From: an uncultured Clostridium sp.
GTDB lineage: Bacteria > Bacillota > Clostridia > Clostridiales > Clostridiaceae
DNA length: 24,536 nucleotides
Direction of reading: 5' to 3'
Assembly (NCBI RefSeq): GCF_937920395.1
Contig: NZ_CALEVF010000005.1
Coordinates: forward strand, 1 to 24,536
This document shows, piece after piece, positions 1 to 7,532 of the stretch. Both the position numbers and the translations under genes were made by a program. Under the pieces are notes generated by a model. That model ran no database searches. It was not told the origin of the DNA and was given only the letters and a program-made list of their open reading frames with translations. Numbering within the stretch: position 1 is the stretch's first letter; the number at the start of each line of letters is the position of its first letter.

Positions 1-80
1 CGGCTTAAAAGTTAGGCGGTTCAATGATTGCAGAATTGCGCAATCGGCTAAATTAAGTATATAGAAAAGGAGGTTAGTCC

Positions 81-2348
81 GTGAATAACATGTTTGAAGA
101 TTTAGATAAAGGTTATTCTACAAACTGTTCTACTAAAAAGAAAGAAAATGATACATTTGAATTTTTTTATGATGACGGTTATTATGTAAAATGTCCTATA
201 GGAAATATAACACGGGATGTTATAATTAAATTACCTAAGAGCAAAGCGAGTGTTGTGTTTAAAAAACAATTTTGTGAATATTGTAATAGTAAAATGAGCA
301 GATGTAATAGTATCTTACTTAAAGATAAATACAAAATCTCTCTATCTTTAGATTTTAAAGAAAAAGAAAATATAAAATTGGTTCACCTAAGAAGTGAAAA
401 TTTTGAAAAAATAATGAATAATTATATAGTATTAGCTAAAAAAAGTATTAAGATATTAAATAATGAGGAAAAACAGGAACTAAAACTTTATTGTATGATA
501 TTAATAGAAGAATATGAAAAAAACAATACTTTAAACATATGGACTTCATCCGCATATGTAAATTATTGTAGTATATTGCAAGAAAAAATTTTTAAAAATC
601 GGTTATTCAACAAATCTAATGCAATGAAAGATTTAAGACATATAGATTATTTATTAAGTATAGCTTTGAAGATTAAACCAGAAAACCAAGTTGCATTACG
701 AGAGAAATCAATAATAAATATTATGTATTTTTTTAACTTCGAACAAGGTATATCTTGTTATGAAAAAATAGTTGATCCCAATATAAAAAAAGAAATAGGT
801 GATTTACTTGTAACTTGGCTTGAAACTAATCTTCAAGACATCGATGAATATGTTGAATATAGTCAGAAAGAAGGTAAAAAGGAACTACTAGAAGATTTCA
901 ATATTGAGGCTATATGGAGTTATTTCATTAAAATAGGAAATACTAGAATATTATGTATGTATGGAAATTTATTAAGTGTTAATAGAAAAAAATTAGATCT
1001 ATTATATGATTTTTATCTAAATCTATATAAAAAAGATACCAATAACATTCAGATTTTAACTCAGTTATCTAGTCTAACAAGTAATATAGGTTTGAAGAAA
1101 TATAGGGAGTGCTTAAAATATTCTACCGAATTATTAGAAAGAATAAAAGACTGTGATGAAAAAAATCTCATGGAAACATTAGCAATGTCTAATATTGCAT
1201 TTTCTTTATGCAAAATGGGTAATCAAAAAAAAGGATTTGAAATCTTTGAAAATATATTAAGGGAGAACCCTAACAATACTGTATATTTTAACTATGCCAG
1301 ATTTAATTTTGAAGAAAAGAATTATTTAAAAGCATTAGACCTTGCTAAAAAAGCATTATATATTTTAGAAGATGAAATAACCTATTCATTAATCGGAAGA
1401 ATATATCAAGGAATGAAAGATTATATCAATGCAGAAAAATATTTAAAAATATCTATAGCATTTATGCGTAGAACTTCAAAAAATTATACATTTATAGATG
1501 ATAATACTACGACAATATGCTCTATATATACGAATGACAACTTCGCTATTGATATAAAAAATATATATGCAGATTTAATAGATAGTTGCATTTATCAAAA
1601 TAAAGTCAATGATGCGGAAGGATATTTCTATATCCTAAAAGATGAGTTTAACGATGATTATTTTACTAAAAATCTGTACGAAAAGCTAAAATATGCATTT
1701 GTAGTTCATAAGTATTATAAAGATATAATTAAACAAAAGAATATTATGGTAGAAGTATTAAATACTACTGTTGAAGAATTTAAAGATAGAATTAATAAGG
1801 AAAAATTTTTTTCTAGTAAATTATTAAAAGTTCAACAATTAACAGATATAATTGAAGAAGAAGAGTATTCAATTGATCAAGTTTGTGAGAATATCCATGA
1901 AATAGCAATTGATATAAATATAGAAATTTCCAATTCACAAAAAATGAACTTGGTTAAAAATTATGTTAATAAAACACTCGATAAATTAAGTAACGAATCC
2001 GTACAGTATATAATTACAGCTGAATATTTATATACCATTAGCAAAGATGTAATGATGGATTTTGCTCCAATAATTATTGAATATTCTAGAGCTATAGAAT
2101 TTGAACTTAAACATTTTTTAATTATGAAAAAAGTAATTAATAAAAATGACAAGTTAACTCTAGGTCAAATGATGGTAAGATGCAATAAGTTGGTACCTTC
2201 AAAGAAAAAAGCACTATTAGTTAGAGAACTGCCTATTATAATTAAATATAGAAATAGTGGTGCTCATTCAGGCGCAACCTCTTTGGATATGGCTGAATAT
2301 TTTAGAAAACTTATATATACTGAACGATTCTTTGGAGTTTTTTTATAA
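81..2348 (+). CDS. TPR-repeat protein with C-terminal HEPN-like RNase motif
   Basis: A 755-residue protein. I chose the GTG start because AAGGAGG lies 7 nt upstream; an ATG three codons later is spaced too far. Near residues 64-75 is a Cys-rich spot (FCEYCNSKMSRC) that could bind metal. The middle, roughly residues 300-480, is helical with TPR-like pairs (for example AFSLCKMGNQKKGFEIFENI, then NYLKALDLAKKALYILED). The last 150 residues are helical and end with R-N-S-G-A-H (R724, H729). This matches the Rx4-6H signature of HEPN ribonucleases found in many toxins and abortive-infection proteins. It is a single gene, convergent with the DUF2726 gene. I infer a defence or stress-response RNase with a TPR sensor part. 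The HEPN assignment rests on the motif and its C-terminal position only; a non-catalytic HEPN fold is possible. Confidence 0.75.
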   Translation: MNNMFEDLDKGYSTNCSTKKKENDTFEFFYDDGYYVKCPIGNITRDVIIKLPKSKASVVFKKQFCEYCNSKMSRCNSILLKDKYKISLSLDFKEKENIKLVHLRSENFEKIMNNYIVLAKKSIKILNNEEKQELKLYCMILIEEYEKNNTLNIWTSSAYVNYCSILQEKIFKNRLFNKSNAMKDLRHIDYLLSIALKIKPENQVALREKSIINIMYFFNFEQGISCYEKIVDPNIKKEIGDLLVTWLETNLQDIDEYVEYSQKEGKKELLEDFNIEAIWSYFIKIGNTRILCMYGNLLSVNRKKLDLLYDFYLNLYKKDTNNIQILTQLSSLTSNIGLKKYRECLKYSTELLERIKDCDEKNLMETLAMSNIAFSLCKMGNQKKGFEIFENILRENPNNTVYFNYARFNFEEKNYLKALDLAKKALYILEDEITYSLIGRIYQGMKDYINAEKYLKISIAFMRRTSKNYTFIDDNTTTICSIYTNDNFAIDIKNIYADLIDSCIYQNKVNDAEGYFYILKDEFNDDYFTKNLYEKLKYAFVVHKYYKDIIKQKNIMVEVLNTTVEEFKDRINKEKFFSSKLLKVQQLTDIIEEEEYSIDQVCENIHEIAIDINIEISNSQKMNLVKNYVNKTLDKLSNESVQYIITAEYLYTISKDVMMDFAPIIIEYSRAIEFELKHFLIMKKVINKNDKLTLGQMMVRCNKLVPSKKKALLVRELPIIIKYRNSGAHSGATSLDMAEYFRKLIYTERFFGVFL

Positions 2349-2443
2349 TATTTATCTATTATACGCATCAATGCTTGCATATTAAGCAACAAGTGCTATT
2401 AAAATGATATCCATAATTTCATGCTCCACTACCTTTGCACATA

Positions 2444-2479
2444 GATTTAGGCTGGTTAAATAAATTACCAACCTAAATC
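2444..2479. terminator. Convergent hairpin, possible bidirectional terminator
   Basis: Arms GATTTAGGCTGGT (2444-2456) and ACCAACCTAAATC (2467-2479) pair over 13 positions with one C/A mismatch on the plus strand, which is a G-U wobble on the minus strand; the loop is 10 nt. It lies between the converging TPR-HEPN and DUF2726 genes. There is no clear U-run, so terminator strength is uncertain. Confidence 0.45.
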
Positions 2480-2545
2480 ATTATATATGTTTTGCTAATT
2501 CTATAGCTTTGCCTAAATGGTTAACCTCTTGCCATACTCACCACC

Positions 2546-3082
2546 TTATTGCTTATAATACATCATGCGAATACCTGTGGTAGTATATATTTGGTTGCGT
2601 AGTTCTTTAAGATCATAACCATTAGAACATTTAATACGCAATAGTGGACTTTTATTTAGTTTAAGAAAGTCATTTTTCTTGATATCTCTCGCTGTTGCTT
2701 TTGGACTATTATGAGAACTATCATCAAGCTCTATTGCCAAAACCGGACTAAGTATCTTCATATCAATAAGTATAAAATCTACATGCATAGCTAGTAAACT
2801 ATAATCATCGCTGTCATTTATTGTTGTTAAATTTACATCTTTTAATCTTGTTTTTAAGTTAATAGAGTATAGTTGACTATCAATAATATTAGTTAGGGCA
2901 TTAAAAAATTTTGTCTCTGCTCTGGTTAGTATTTGATTCTCTTGTGGTACATCTTTGTTGACTGGTGGACGAATAACTGGTACATCCCCAACAGTATATG
3001 GAATATCCTTTACTACTGGGTCAGTGTCACCTCTTGAAATCTCATAAGTAATAGCTTTAAATATTCTGGTCAATAAGCCCAT
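2546..3082 (-). CDS. DUF2726 domain protein (PD-(D/E)XK-like nuclease fold)
   Basis: A 178-residue protein. Residues 50-150 match my memory of the DUF2726 pattern: LTRAETKFFNAL, then HVDFIL (D102), then AIELDDSSH (E118, D120, D121, H124), then a Lys-rich helix DIKKNDFL. The spacing of D, E-x-D and downstream Lys is that of restriction-endonuclease-like folds. The N-terminal 45 residues are Pro/Asp-rich and look like a linker. No signal peptide is obvious. The start is ATG after AGGTAGG. DUF2726 proteins have no settled role; they occur in accessory DNA, sometimes fused to topoisomerase-type zinc fingers, which are absent here. It is convergent with the TPR-HEPN gene, and upstream lies about 240 nt with no gene. 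Confidence 0.7.
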   Translation of the reverse strand: MGLLTRIFKAITYEISRGDTDPVVKDIPYTVGDVPVIRPPVNKDVPQENQILTRAETKFFNALTNIIDSQLYSINLKTRLKDVNLTTINDSDDYSLLAMHVDFILIDMKILSPVLAIELDDSSHNSPKATARDIKKNDFLKLNKSPLLRIKCSNGYDLKELRNQIYTTTGIRMMYYKQ

Positions 3083-3162
3083 TTTACCTACCTTACCTTT
3101 ATATTGATATCAATACAGTTAAATTGTCTTATTTATACTAATATGCTTATGATCCCAAAAGA

Positions 3163-3180
3163 GTTACACTAGAGTGTCAC
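3163..3180. repeat. 18-nt near-palindrome upstream of the DUF2726 gene
   Basis: GTTACACT-AG-AGTGTCAC has one mismatch between the arms and is followed on the plus strand by CTTTTTATT. No plus-strand gene precedes it closely. It may be an operator for the minus-strand DUF2726 gene, about 80 nt from its start, or a leftover terminator. I cannot choose between these. Confidence 0.3.
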
Positions 3181-3318
3181 CTTTTTATTAATATACTATA
3201 ATATGCCCAAAGAACTTAAGAAGATTTTTTCTACCAATCATTTGCTTCGAATATATAAAAGCCCTCAAGCTTTATAGCCTAAGAGCCTTTGAACTTTTGT
3301 ATAAAACCATAATAATTG

Positions 3319-3630
3319 TTATGTTGTTGAATTTATCCATTCAATATATAGTGGAGAATTTATATCAATTAGAATATCCTTATTATCACTAAAATGAAGA
3401 TCCCAAGATTTTAATTTATCCCTCTCTACATAAATGGTAGCTCCAGTGATTATACTCTCTCTTTCAATAATGTTTGATGATAATACTTGTTGCCCCAGTT
3501 CTGCTAGAACTCTCATTGCTCCATAATCTAATTCATTAGAATCCGTTTGCATAGAATATTCACATAGATTACTATTAGCAACATGATTCGTTATAATTTT
3601 TTCTGAACTCGATAACTTGCAATCTTCCAT
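3319..3630 (-). CDS. Hypothetical protein downstream of SEC-C gene
   Basis: A 103-residue protein that I do not recognise. It is mixed alpha/beta by eye, with an Asp/Ser-rich N-terminus and a strand-rich C-terminal half (SIITGATIYVERDKL, ILIDINSPLYIEWI). It has no membrane segment or signal peptide. It starts 24 nt after the stop of the SEC-C gene, so cotranscription is likely. The ribosome binding site is poor (only an A/G run, AAAGAAAAAG), which may mean coupling to the upstream gene or a partly decayed reading frame. Confidence 0.5.
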   Translation of the reverse strand: MEDCKLSSSEKIITNHVANSNLCEYSMQTDSNELDYGAMRVLAELGQQVLSSNIIERESIITGATIYVERDKLKSWDLHFSDNKDILIDINSPLYIEWINSTT

Positions 3631-3654
3631 ATGAATTCTTTTTCTTTGAATAAA

Positions 3655-4017
3655 TTAACAAATTGATAAAGTATCTAATCCTTTTAACTTTAATATCTCT
3701 TTAAGTTCAGAATAATAATACTCTTCACCTTTTTTGACCAAATTAAGCAAATAATTGCAGTCCTCTATAATTGTATCATCTCTCTTATCATCCAGATAAC
3801 CAATCATCTGTTCAAATACTGCTATAGCATAATCCTTAATACTCTTACATGAATCATGATTTGGAACATTAAATCTACCGTTGAATTTATAATATGGATT
3901 ATCAATGAAGTTATTTATATCATCTTTTTGTGGTGTATTTAATTTAATAGCACAACATTTTTTATATTTCTTTCCAGAACCACATGGACATTCATCATTT
4001 CTACCTGTTTTATTCAT
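3655..4017 (-). CDS. SEC-C metal-binding motif protein
   Basis: A 120-residue protein. Residues 6-22 (RNDECPCGSGKKYKKCC) form a textbook SEC-C motif, with C10, C12, C21 and C22 binding zinc; the motif was first described at the SecA C-terminus. The remaining 95 residues are helical and acidic with no recognised domain, so this is not SecA. The start is ATG with AGGAGTGA 6 nt upstream. It is followed by a 103-residue orphan in the same orientation. Stand-alone SEC-C proteins of this size are common in accessory regions and mostly uncharacterised. I infer a zinc-binding adaptor of unknown function. Confidence 0.8.
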   Translation of the reverse strand: MNKTGRNDECPCGSGKKYKKCCAIKLNTPQKDDINNFIDNPYYKFNGRFNVPNHDSCKSIKDYAIAVFEQMIGYLDDKRDDTIIEDCNYLLNLVKKGEEYYYSELKEILKLKGLDTLSIC

Positions 4018-4516
4018 AACTTCACTCCTGCTTACTAAATTTATATTTGGATTTTGTATGGTTTATCTTTTTACTTAGATTATATTTTATTGTTACATCG
4101 ATTTTGATTGTACTTATATTTACATATGACTTTAATAATATATTCTTTATTACTATAGAAAAGTACTAATAATTTATACAATATACTTTATTTAAGTCCG
4201 TAATTAACACAGCAAAACTAAAAAATGCTTCCAGAATTATTTATAACAACGTTTCAATACGATTACAAAATGTAACTAAAAGGCTTAACCTTTTCTTCTA
4301 AAATAATATTTGTCAGTTAAAAACACTACAGATAACCCATATCTAATAATTTTATTTTATAAACTACATCGATAATATCGTATACCTAAAGCAATCTCAT
4401 CATTTGAATATCTAAAATTACAGAGAATAATCTATGGCTCTAATATAATTGGAGTACTTTACAAAAAATGTAATTTTGAATTTAGTCTCTTAATATAATA
4501 CAATTGAGGTGATTAA
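4018..4516. other. 499-nt intergenic region between divergent SEC-C and darT genes
   Basis: Very AT-rich, with no convincing gene on either strand. A -10-like TATAAT lies at 4494-4499, about 18 nt before the darT start, but I see no -35 at good spacing. A minus-strand TATAAT lies about 60-70 nt upstream of the SEC-C gene, also without a strong -35. AAAAGG/CCTTTT around 4278-4294 and CGATA/TATCG around 4370 are short inverted repeats of doubtful value. Confidence 0.5.
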
Positions 4517-5122
4517 ATGTTAATTTTTATAAGAAATAGAAATATATCTAGCCTTTACCATTTTACTAAGTTAAATAATTTAAAGTCTATTCTTGATAAC
4601 GGATTATTGTCAGTGAAATATTTAAAAGAATCTAATACAAAATATATGAATAATGATAATTTAAGATTAGATAAGGTATTAAATGGTATTAGTCTATCTA
4701 TAAGTTATCCTAATTACCGCATGTTTTATAAATATAGGTCTTTACCTGAAAATTGTGGTGTTATTTGGTGTGTAATTGAATTAAATCCACAATTATTAAT
4801 TGATAAAGATTGTATTTTTTATACTTCTAATGCGGCTTCAAATTGTTCTAATTCAAAGGGAATTGACGGTCTAAAAAATTTATTCTACGACAATAGTAAT
4901 AGGATAATGTATGATTTGGATGATAAATTTACTACTGATCCACAAGCCGAAGTATTAGTTTTAAATAAAATAGAACCTAATTATATAAAATCAATTAAAT
5001 TTAATACTGAAGTGGTACATTTTCCTGAAAATTTTGACTATAAAAGGTATAATAAAAAGTATAAACTTTTATTTGATAGTGACATATTTAGTTATAGAAA
5101 AGACTATGAATATTGGAAGTAA
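4517..5122 (+). CDS. darT: DarT-type DNA ADP-ribosyltransferase toxin
   Basis: A 201-residue protein of the DarT (DUF4433) family. DarT uses NAD+ to attach ADP-ribose to bases in single-stranded DNA, which blocks replication and phage growth. Visible signatures are LYHFT (H15) followed by NLKSILDNGLLS, the NLRLD segment with R50, ISLSISYPNYRMF, and TDPQAEVLV with E145 as likely catalytic Glu. The length is normal for the toxin. The start is ATG with GAGGTG 6 nt upstream. The next gene begins 13 nt after the stop and belongs to the NADAR antitoxin family paired with DarT1, not the macrodomain DarG of DarT2. By that partner, the expected target base is guanine rather than thymine. Family assignment is firm; subtype is inferred from the partner. 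Confidence 0.88.
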   Translation: MLIFIRNRNISSLYHFTKLNNLKSILDNGLLSVKYLKESNTKYMNNDNLRLDKVLNGISLSISYPNYRMFYKYRSLPENCGVIWCVIELNPQLLIDKDCIFYTSNAASNCSNSKGIDGLKNLFYDNSNRIMYDLDDKFTTDPQAEVLVLNKIEPNYIKSIKFNTEVVHFPENFDYKRYNKKYKLLFDSDIFSYRKDYEYWK

Positions 5123-5135
5123 TGATGGAGGAATT

Positions 5136-5816
5136 ATGGCTAAAAGGAATGTATTTATTGTTGACATCAGTGAGAAGTTTCTCAAAAAAGTTTATATCGA
5201 GTTTAAGTGGTTTCCTGGGTTTGCTATTTCTCAGAAACAAAAATCAATAGATAGTTTGCATGAAAACTTTATAGAAAAATATAAAGATAAGAAGATACTA
5301 GAAATATCTAGTAAATCTAGAGATACATTAGGCATTAAATTAAGTGCATTCAATTTAATGATTAATACACCTAAGGGCAAAGAATATAGTGTAGAATGTG
5401 CATTTCAAAGTAGTAAAGTTTTTGAAACTGGTGGTCCATATAAAGATATCTTGTATATGACTTCTAGAGAAGCTAAAAAAGATAAAAGATTAAGAGAATC
5501 AGGTAAATTAATAAGTTTTAAATTTTACAATGTACAATGGGAATTAGAACCTAAAACATTATTTTATGATTGGCTATATATAAATGCATTATATATAAAA
5601 AAAGACTTGGCAAATGAAGTTTTAAAATTTGATGCTTTTACTGATATTGAATTTAATCATTTAAAATCAATTAACTGTCAAGCTAGATCAGCAGCTTTAT
5701 TTGTCTCATTAAGTAGACAAGGATTATTAGAAAAAGCAATTGTAAGTCAGTTAAACTATAAAAATATTATTTTGAATAAATATACAGATAATAAACAAAT
5801 GGACTTTCTTGAATAA
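5136..5816 (+). CDS. darG: DarT-associated NADAR antitoxin (ADP-ribosylglycohydrolase type)
   Basis: 226 residues from the ATG at 5136, preceded by GGAGG. A longer in-frame start at 5034 lies inside darT and has no ribosome binding site. Motifs I associate with the DarT1-linked NADAR family are present in order: ISQKQKSIDSLH, LEISSKSRDTLGIKLSAFNL, VECAFQSSKVFETGGPYKD, EAKKDKRL, FYDWLYINAL, FTDIEFN, and INCQARSAALFVSLS. NADAR enzymes remove ADP-ribose from guanine, so this protein should reverse DarT damage. It is coupled to darT (13-nt gap) and followed by a strong terminator, making a compact two-gene toxin-antitoxin unit. It has no macrodomain and no DNA-sensing extension. Confidence 0.85.
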   Translation: MAKRNVFIVDISEKFLKKVYIEFKWFPGFAISQKQKSIDSLHENFIEKYKDKKILEISSKSRDTLGIKLSAFNLMINTPKGKEYSVECAFQSSKVFETGGPYKDILYMTSREAKKDKRLRESGKLISFKFYNVQWELEPKTLFYDWLYINALYIKKDLANEVLKFDAFTDIEFNHLKSINCQARSAALFVSLSRQGLLEKAIVSQLNYKNIILNKYTDNKQMDFLE

Positions 5817-5825
5817 AACCATCTT

Positions 5826-5860
5826 AAAGAAGTGAGTAAATTCAAATTACTCACTTCTTT
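5826..5860 (+). terminator. Intrinsic terminator of darT-NADAR operon
   Basis: A perfect 14-bp stem, AAAGAAGTGAGTAA / TTACTCACTTCTTT, with a 7-nt loop. It ends in a T-rich stretch (TTTATTT) and begins 10 nt after the NADAR stop codon. Confidence 0.9.
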
Positions 5861-5868
5861 ATTTAGGC

Positions 5869-6045
5869 CTAATTATTTACAAATAAAAAATAAGCCTGCC
5901 CTGGGTATTTGTAAATGGATCCACTTAGCTTGTTACCCAAATTAAATTGCTTTTTAAAATCGGTAATACTGCGTGCATTTTGTGCTGCTACGTTCCTCTC
6001 AAATCTTATATTTTTAATAAATACATTCTTAATAGATCTATGCAC
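5869..6045 (-). pseudogene. Unassigned 58-codon reading frame, possible gene remnant
   Basis: An open frame on the minus strand from GTG (6045) to TAG. The translation looks protein-like: IRFERNVAAQNARSITDFKK, then FNLGNKLSGSIYKYPGQAYF. Codons such as CCA GGG CAG GCT are richer in G+C than the surrounding AT-rich spacer. No ribosome binding site precedes the GTG, and the frame is closed by a stop just upstream. I do not recognise the family. It is either a short gene or, more likely, the 3' end of a deleted gene, since the preserved end is the stop side. Confidence 0.35.
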
Positions 6046-6139
6046 TTAAATAAATGCACCTAAACCACTACAAAATCAGTAACAAACTTTTGAACTTTTC
6101 ATAGTATATTATATAAATATTTGAAAAGGAGAAATTTAC

Positions 6140-6379
6140 ATGTACAAACCTTTTGAGCTAAAAAAAGAGCAATTTAAACAAGTAAACATAAAGGTAACTG
6201 CAGAGCATCTAAAAAAAATTGAGACCGTCTTAAAAGGTATAGATAAATTAGATAAGCACCCTAATTTCTCAAGAAATACACTAATATATCTTATGCTTGA
6301 ATCTGCCATAGAAAGTAATGTTGCAATAATTAATTATGAGGGAAAGGAGTATAGTTTTAGTGAACTATTAGCATTATAA
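6140..6379 (+). CDS. Small ribbon-helix-helix-like DNA-binding protein
   Basis: A 79-residue protein. A short strand (VNIKVT, residues 15-20) is followed by a helix (AEHLKKIETVLKGI), a turn, and a second helix starting at SRNTLIYLMLESAIE. That is the strand-helix-helix order of RHH repressors. The C-terminal NYEGKEYSFSELL is an added strand/helix. The start is ATG with AAAAGGAG 8 nt upstream. It precedes a HTH-type gene by 79 nt in the same direction. Such small regulators are typical of plasmid or integrated elements and antitoxins, but no toxin partner is visible next to it. RHH is inferred from predicted fold order only. Confidence 0.55.
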   Translation: MYKPFELKKEQFKQVNIKVTAEHLKKIETVLKGIDKLDKHPNFSRNTLIYLMLESAIESNVAIINYEGKEYSFSELLAL

Positions 6380-6458
6380 TTTCAAAATAGATAAGCTTTT
6401 ATATTTTCAGATAAAATAATATAATATGTAAGCAATTTAAGAGGAAGTAAAAAAAGAA

Positions 6459-6812
6459 ATGAAGATACTCAAAAAGTATTCAGGATATTATACCATTACA
6501 GAATGTGTTGATTTCATCTTACAACATGTAAGTATTAATTTAAAACCAGCCACTATTAGACATCACTTATACACAGTTATTCATGCTGGGAATCTTCCAT
6601 ATAAAATGTTAGGAAAAAAAATGTTTCAACTTTCTAAAATAAATTTATGCAAGTTTATTTTATTTAAATACAATGTAAATCTGATTAATAAATCAGTAAG
6701 TAAACCTAAAATAAATAATATTAAGTATTTATTTAGAAAAAATAAGAGCCCTTATAATTTAGAAATTCAACCAGCCATTGTTGTAATAATTGTGAACCTT
6801 ATAAATCCTTGA
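6459..6812 (+). CDS. Helix-turn-helix protein, excisionase/MerR-like N-terminus
   Basis: A 117-residue basic protein. Residues 10-62 (YYTITECVDFI, then KPATIRHHLY, GNLPYKMLGKKMFQLSKINL) follow the pattern of HTH_17/excisionase domains: a Thr-Ile-x-Glu helix start, a recognition helix, then a wing containing LGKKMFQLS. The C-terminal 50 residues are Lys/Asn-rich with a hydrophobic end (AIVVIIVNLI) and match nothing I know. The start is ATG with GAGGAAG 11 nt upstream. It may be cotranscribed with the 79-residue gene, although a TATAAT lies between them. No integrase or attachment site accompanies it here. Confidence 0.5.
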   Translation: MKILKKYSGYYTITECVDFILQHVSINLKPATIRHHLYTVIHAGNLPYKMLGKKMFQLSKINLCKFILFKYNVNLINKSVSKPKINNIKYLFRKNKSPYNLEIQPAIVVIIVNLINP

Positions 6813-6895
6813 ATCAATTTGTTTCTTATAACTTTAACGAAAATAGCTACCCTTGATTGCCTCGTATACAGTGACTATTAATAAATTCTCAAACT

Positions 6896-6931
6896 TATAC
6901 CTATGACAAAGTTATTTTCAGCATAGGTATA
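6896..6931. terminator. Hairpin after the isolated nuclease 3' module
   Basis: Perfect 10-bp arms TATACCTATG (6896-6905) and CATAGGTATA (6922-6931) with a 16-nt loop. It lies just past the minus-strand stop at 6935 and after the plus-strand HTH gene. It may serve as a convergent terminator, though U-runs are short on both sides. Confidence 0.45.
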
Positions 6932-6934
6932 TGT

Positions 6935-7441
6935 TTAATTTAAACGCTCCTCCACAATATCAATTATACTGTCCATTACTCCCCTAGGTCTCCTCTCAAA
7001 TTCTCCCCTACTAAAACCATACACTTTCCCATTGTACTCTACCCTGATTTCCTCATCTTCTATAAATATCTTCATTCCTTCTATAGAAAATCCCTTAATT
7101 CTACTATTCTTATTTATACTTTCCCCTATTTCTGTTTCAGTGAGTGAACTTATCCTCTTAAACTCTTGCCACAATCTATATTCTTCTTTGGATTTTATGC
7201 AAAGCTCAGTTACTATTTCAGCATTATGGAGTAAATATTCAGTAGTATAAATCAACCTTCGAACTTGATATCCCTTTACTTCAATTTTTCTGTAAAGCGG
7301 CTCCCACTTATCTATTTTAAAAACATAGTAATATTCTTCTGAATCACTATGTATATTCTTTATATAGTTTCTCTTCACAACTTTTATATCCGAGCACCAA
7401 TAGTTACTACTCCAGCCACTGGTGCTCATTCTGAATTGCAA
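6935..7441 (-). pseudogene. Isolated C-terminal module of a large DUF2357-type nuclease gene
   Basis: 168 codons from TTG, or 164 from the ATG at 7429. Neither start has a ribosome binding site. From about residue 18 on (SDIKVVKR, YYYVFKIDKWEPLYRKI, KGYQVRRLIYTTEYLL, CIKSKEEYRLWQEF, FSRGEFERRPRGV) it matches the reading frame at 24016-24536. Part of it also matches a fragment at 21345-21415 that is joined to a nuclease domain. From memory, this extension follows the PD-(D/E)XK part of clostridial DUF2357 restriction-like proteins. I therefore read it as a 5'-truncated remnant. It could still be expressed as a small stand-alone protein. Confidence 0.55.
7221..7298. repeat. Core of direct repeat, copy A
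   Basis: These 78 nt match 24278-24355 with two mismatches, in the same orientation. They are the best-conserved stretch of a roughly 450-nt diverged repeat formed by the two nuclease-gene 3' modules. Confidence 0.85.
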
Positions 7442-7478
7442 TAAAATGATTTACTATCTTTACATATAGTAGCTATAA

Positions 7479-7504
7479 AAAGTGGACTATAATTAGCCCA
7501 CTTT
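7479..7504 (-). terminator. Terminator of the PTS-dehydratase operon
   Basis: On the minus strand AAAGTGGGC and GTCCACTTT form a 9-bp stem with one G-U pair and an 8-nt loop, followed by TTTATAG. It starts about 28 nt past the dehydratase stop codon, so it plausibly ends the transcript from the sigma-54 promoter. Confidence 0.65.
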
Positions 7505-7532
7505 CTATAACATAATAAATATTCCAAAGTTT

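Noticed and set aside
5034..5135. Longer NADAR protein starting at 5034
   Set aside because: The extra 34 codons lie inside darT, lack a ribosome binding site, and GGAGG directly precedes the ATG at 5136.
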